Shown one piece after another: positions 60,636 through 64,000 of a DNA stretch of 64,000 bases (positions are counted from its first letter, which is position 1; each line of letters begins with the position of its first letter). The position numbers and the translations under genes were made by a program. The notes under the pieces were generated by a model, which made no database searches, had not been told where the DNA came from, and worked only from the letters and a program-made list of their open reading frames with translations. The DNA is taken from contig NZ_BMPB01000001.1 in assembly GCF_014647375.1 (NCBI RefSeq), positions 682,001 through 746,000 on the forward strand, given 5' to 3'. The stretch comes from Parabacteroides faecis. Lineage in GTDB: Bacteria; Bacteroidota; Bacteroidia; Bacteroidales; Tannerellaceae.

Positions 60636-62786
60636 ATGAAAAACTCTTTTTTTGTAGGCTTATTATCATTGACCTTGATGATAAGTTGCCAACCGGGTAA
60701 GCAGCAGCTCACGAATTATGTGAATCCTTTTTTAGGGACAGCAACATTGTGGGAAACGAAAGACCTGGGGTATGAACGTCATTTGAAGACAAGGACCTGG
60801 GGGGCTGAAGTATTTCCCGGTTCTTCTGTTCCGAATGCGATGGTCCAGTTGAGTCCGGTGACCCAATTCCGGAGCGGAGCCGGTTACCAGTATGAAGATA
60901 CGGTTATTTACGGCTTCTCGCATACCAATAAAGGACATTGGAACCTGCTGCATCTTCCTATCCTTCCGGTAACAGGGAATGTATCTTCCGATGATTATGC
61001 CTCAAAATACAGCCATACGAACGAATCGGCTCATCCGGGCTATTACCAGGTATTCCTGGAAAGATACGGGGTCAATGCCGAGCTGACTTCCACACTTCGT
61101 TGTGCTTATCATAAATATACTTTCCGACCGGATGACGATAAGAAAGTCTTGGTGGATATCACGCGGACAAACAATGGAGTAAGAGACTGGAGCATTCAGA
61201 AGGTCGACGATCATACTTTTTCCGGTAATCAGGATGCCGAGGGTAATATCCGTTTCTATGCTGTTTCCAATTATAAGATCCAGGATATCAAACAGGTGAA
61301 AGACGATGAACATGAAGTTTCGGTTGTTAGTTTTGCCGATAGTAAAGGAAGCGAACCGCTGGAGTTGAAGATCGGTTTTTCTTTCGTAAGTATCGACAAC
61401 GCAAAGATGAACCTGGAACAGGAAATGAAAGAGAAAAGCTTTGCACAGGTTCGGAAGGAAGCAGACAAGACCTGGGAGAATTTGTTATCCAAAATAGAAG
61501 TGACCGGCGGAACGGAACGTGAGAAAGGCATTTTCTATTCCTGTCTGTATCGTTCGTTCTTATGGCCCGTTTTGCGAAGCGACGTGAACGGGGAATATAC
61601 GGATGCTAAAGGCAATGTGGTAAATAATGGTTTCCGTTATTATACCGATCCGTCATTCTGGGATGATTATCGTAATAAGTTGATTTTATTGGGAATGATC
61701 TCGCCGGATGTAACGACAGACGTGATCAAATCCATTACAGATAAAGGTGAAAAGCGGAATGGCTATATGCCGACCTTCTTCCACGGAGACCATGCCTCTG
61801 TATTTGTTGCCGGTAACTATTTACGCGGATTGAAGGATTTCGATCTAAACCGGGCCTATAAACTGTTGGTGAATAACGCAACTGTTCCGGGAAAAGGCGG
61901 CAGGCCGTATCTGGATGAATACATCGAACAGGGATGGATTGCAGAAAAGGATACGACGAATGTTCCGACCTGGGATGAATATAAAGCAGCGGTAACAAAG
62001 ACTGTCGAATATGCATACGATGATTATGCGACTGCTTTGTTGGCTAAGGAGTTGGGAGATGAAAGTACTTATAAAACGTTGATGGAACGCTCCGGTAATT
62101 ATAAGAACCTGTTCGATCCGAGTACAGGTTTCTGGCGCGGAAAGATTGCCGATGGCAGCTGGATCAAGGATTTCGATCCTTATTATCCTTATTATGCTTA
62201 TATGTATCGTGAAGCCAATGCCTGGCAGTCACTGTTTTTTGCTCCCCACGATCCGAAAGGTATGATTGCCCTTTATCCCAGTGAAAAAGCTGTCGAACAG
62301 AAACTGGATTCACTGTTTACAGAACCGTGGAGAAATTATGAAGCTCACAATTTAACCGGTTTCATCGGAAATTATTGCCACGGCAACCAACCCGGACACA
62401 GCATTCCTTATACTTATTATTTCATCGATAAACAGGAAAAGGCACAGTGTATGCTGGATAGTATCATGAATCATTATTATGATATGGGTAAGGACAAACT
62501 GGCTTATTCCGGAATGGATGATGCTGGTGAGATGTCTTCCTGGTATGTATTCAATGCCATTGGCTTATATACCTATTCTCCGGCTGACCCGGAATATATC
62601 GTGACCGTACCTTTGTTCGACCAGGTAAAATTCACCTTAGGCGATAATACTCAGTTCACGATCGTAAAGAAAGGCAACGGGCGGAAGATTACGGATATTT
62701 CTTATGACGGTCAGAAAATCGATGGCTGGTTTATCCCGCATGCCCTGTTGAAACAGGGGAAACAATTGACAGTCACTACTGAATAA
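60636..62786 (+). CDS. GH92 alpha-mannosidase
   Basis: A 716-residue calcium-dependent exo-alpha-mannosidase, probably alpha-1,2- or alpha-1,3-acting, that trims mannose from the imported oligosaccharides. Family features are VNPFLGTATLWETK, PGSSVPNAMVQLSP, MPTFFHGDHASVFVAGNY, FDPYYPYYAYMYREANAWQ, HGNQPGHSIPYTY and the C-terminal MDDAGEMSSWYVFNAIGLY. The signal peptide ends at ISC, followed by QPGKQQ without acidic residues, which suggests a periplasmic rather than surface location. It is the last gene of the mannan locus. Confidence 0.94.
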   Translation: MKNSFFVGLLSLTLMISCQPGKQQLTNYVNPFLGTATLWETKDLGYERHLKTRTWGAEVFPGSSVPNAMVQLSPVTQFRSGAGYQYEDTVIYGFSHTNKGHWNLLHLPILPVTGNVSSDDYASKYSHTNESAHPGYYQVFLERYGVNAELTSTLRCAYHKYTFRPDDDKKVLVDITRTNNGVRDWSIQKVDDHTFSGNQDAEGNIRFYAVSNYKIQDIKQVKDDEHEVSVVSFADSKGSEPLELKIGFSFVSIDNAKMNLEQEMKEKSFAQVRKEADKTWENLLSKIEVTGGTEREKGIFYSCLYRSFLWPVLRSDVNGEYTDAKGNVVNNGFRYYTDPSFWDDYRNKLILLGMISPDVTTDVIKSITDKGEKRNGYMPTFFHGDHASVFVAGNYLRGLKDFDLNRAYKLLVNNATVPGKGGRPYLDEYIEQGWIAEKDTTNVPTWDEYKAAVTKTVEYAYDDYATALLAKELGDESTYKTLMERSGNYKNLFDPSTGFWRGKIADGSWIKDFDPYYPYYAYMYREANAWQSLFFAPHDPKGMIALYPSEKAVEQKLDSLFTEPWRNYEAHNLTGFIGNYCHGNQPGHSIPYTYYFIDKQEKAQCMLDSIMNHYYDMGKDKLAYSGMDDAGEMSSWYVFNAIGLYTYSPADPEYIVTVPLFDQVKFTLGDNTQFTIVKKGNGRKITDISYDGQKIDGWFIPHALLKQGKQLTVTTE

Positions 62787-62816
62787 TAAAAGATCAAGTG
62801 TTTTCTATTGCGATCG

Positions 62817-62840
62817 GCCCGGGTTTACTTAAATCCGGGC
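62817..62840. terminator. GC-rich hairpin between the convergent GH92 and ABC genes
   Basis: Arms 62817-62827 and 62830-62840 pair at ten of eleven positions; the innermost pairs must open to make a loop. No long T run follows, so it is a moderate terminator candidate for both strands. Confidence 0.6.
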
Positions 62841-62868
62841 TGATTTGTATCAGTACGTGAATAAAGGA

Positions 62869-63558
62869 TCAGATAAGCTTCTTTATTTGATCGGAAGCCT
62901 GGTCCTCTATAGTTGAATAGAGGAGTTTTTGGAGCATTCCAAACTGTTCTCTGGAGTAGCTGTGGCCGATTATCCCGTGATCGATATGATGGATCTGATC
63001 GCAACTGGACGTTAATGTCTCGAAAACATGTGAAGTAACCAATACCGTTTTACCTCCTTCCCGGAGTTGTTGCAGGATAAGGGTGAGGATATGGGCACTT
63101 TCCAGATCCAGGCCGTTGAACGGTTCATCCAGGACTACGATCGGTTTATCTGGCTTAAGAACGCCCAGCAAGGCTAGTTTCTTTCTCATCCCGGTCGAAT
63201 AGTTTTCCGTAATATCGTCTAACGGAAGATGAAAAAGTTGTTGCCAGCTATCTGTTTCAAAACCGTTCTTTCCTGCCGGGAAAAGATTCAGGTATTCCCG
63301 TCCTGTCATATAAGGGTAAAAGTAATTCTCGGCTTCCAGGTAGGCAATATCCCGTCTTTTCAGAGTTCTTTCATTGTAGCAGATCGAACCTTCGGAAGGG
63401 CGGATGAAAGCATACAGCGTATTCAGCAAGGTTGTCTTCCCGGCGCCGTTCAGACCGACCAGGCCGTGTATTTTCCCCGATTCCATCGATAGGTCGATCC
63501 CTTTCAGTATGGGAGATTCTTTTTTATATTCTACTTGCAGATTCCGGATTGTAAGCAT
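62869..63558 (-). CDS. ABC transporter ATP-binding protein
   Basis: A 229-residue ATPase driving an export or envelope ABC transporter. Walker A is GLNGAGKTT (residues 35-43), the signature is YSTGMRKKLALLG, Walker B is PIVVLDEPFNGLD, and the H-loop is TSHVFE. The frame starts inside the 3' end of the upstream membrane gene (35-base overlap), so the two are cotranslated. The substrate is unknown. Confidence 0.93.
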   Translation of the reverse strand: MLTIRNLQVEYKKESPILKGIDLSMESGKIHGLVGLNGAGKTTLLNTLYAFIRPSEGSICYNERTLKRRDIAYLEAENYFYPYMTGREYLNLFPAGKNGFETDSWQQLFHLPLDDITENYSTGMRKKLALLGVLKPDKPIVVLDEPFNGLDLESAHILTLILQQLREGGKTVLVTSHVFETLTSSCDQIHHIDHGIIGHSYSREQFGMLQKLLYSTIEDQASDQIKKLI

Positions 63559-64000
63559 ATAGATAAATTGTTAGATTCCGGCAGGCAGCCAGATAGTATT
63601 TGATCAGAAAAAACAGAACTACCGGCGAAAAAACCGGAAGGAAAATGCTTATTACAGCTGTTGTAATGGGAACTTGCCCTCCCGTAATCTTTGTATTCGG
63701 CAGATAATGGGCATATTTGTTTACAATGAATAACGCTATATTCAGGGATACTCCTACCAGAAAGGTAAGGATAAGCCACCAATGCTGTGGATATAAAAGC
63801 ATGTATATCGCACAAACTGGAATTATCGCGTATATGGATAATTTCAGATAGAGGAGTAGTTTCCTGTGCAGAAACCTGTTGGCAGGTCGTTCCTGCGCGC
63901 AAAGTATCTGTACCGGCTCTGAGAATCTGAAAATATCGGACAATACGACCGTGAAGAACCAGAGTGATGCCAGAGAGGCAAAAGGCAGTAACAGGCCGAT
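63524..64000 (-). CDS. ABC transporter-associated membrane protein, 5' end outside window
   Basis: The C-terminal part (158 residues) of a membrane protein, with the frame open to the right edge. It has hydrophobic segments at the visible start (LLLPFASLASLWFFTVVLSD), in LKLSIYAIIPVCAIYMLLYP, LILTFLVGVSLNIALFIVN and VFSPVVLFFLIKYYLAA. It is directly coupled to the ATPase gene by a 35-base overlap and is probably the permease of the same exporter. A TTG-start reading at 63943 would be only an internal fragment. Confidence 0.8.
   Translation of the reverse strand: MGLLLPFASLASLWFFTVVLSDIFRFSEPVQILCAQERPANRFLHRKLLLYLKLSIYAIIPVCAIYMLLYPQHWWLILTFLVGVSLNIALFIVNKYAHYLPNTKITGGQVPITTAVISIFLPVFSPVVLFFLIKYYLAACRNLTIYLYAYNPESASRI

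Noticed and set aside
63524-63943. A complete 139-residue protein starting at TTG 63943
   Set aside because: The frame continues upstream without a stop to the window edge, in hydrophobic sequence, so this is the C-terminal part of a larger membrane gene.
1-64000. tRNA, rRNA, CRISPR arrays and transposase genes
   Set aside because: I looked for cloverleaf-like tails, spacer-repeat arrays and transposase motifs and saw none; the repeats found here are palindromic or octameric, not CRISPR-like.

Overview
This window comes from a gut-type member of the Bacteroidales. The evidence is SusC/SusD pairs, a hybrid two-component regulator, an ECF-sigma/FecR pair, lipoprotein signal peptides with acidic residues after the cysteine, and repeated promoter elements of the Bacteroidetes form TAnnTTTG. 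Parabacteroides (Tannerellaceae) is my best guess from the nan locus layout and the repeats, but the genus cannot be proved from this sequence. The window is probably origin-proximal, because a perfect match to the ParB-binding parS consensus lies between mnmG and uvrC.

Layout. 1-6161: a SusC-type receptor gene running off the left edge, divergent from a full hybrid two-component system, with a striking palindromic operator candidate between them. 6248-16635 and 16719-18596: housekeeping genes, namely ychF, polA with a beta-propeller lipoprotein, a polyprenyl diphosphate synthase, and the run mnmG-uvrC-dtd-mazG-deoC. 18861-27519: a mosaic accessory zone with two outer-membrane barrels, a lipoprotein, a LytS/LytTR-type two-component pair, a truncated DUF1016 gene, a PAP2 phosphatase, a small HTH protein, a large inverted pair of related structured elements, and a MntA/HepT toxin-antitoxin pair. 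27544-31850: ybeY, an SpmA/SpmB-like membrane protein, and a 2-hydroxyacid dehydrogenase/AlkD/TIGR02757 operon.

31931-49576 is a complete sialic-acid utilisation locus. It has a SusCD importer (nanO/nanU), lyase, epimerase, transporter, sialidase, GH20 hexosaminidase, sialate O-acetylesterase and a kelch-type mutarotase/epimerase, all on the minus strand, plus a divergent ROK regulator. Host glycans would be de-acetylated, desialylated and trimmed in the envelope, and the sialic acid imported and converted to ManNAc and GlcNAc.

50276-62786 is a predicted alpha-mannan or high-mannose glycan locus: ECF sigma, FecR anti-sigma, SusC with an STN domain, SusD, two SusE-like lipoproteins, a GH76 endo-mannanase and a GH92 mannosidase. 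62869-64000 holds an ABC transporter ATPase and a partial membrane gene that runs off the right edge. I found no tRNA, rRNA, CRISPR array or transposase gene.
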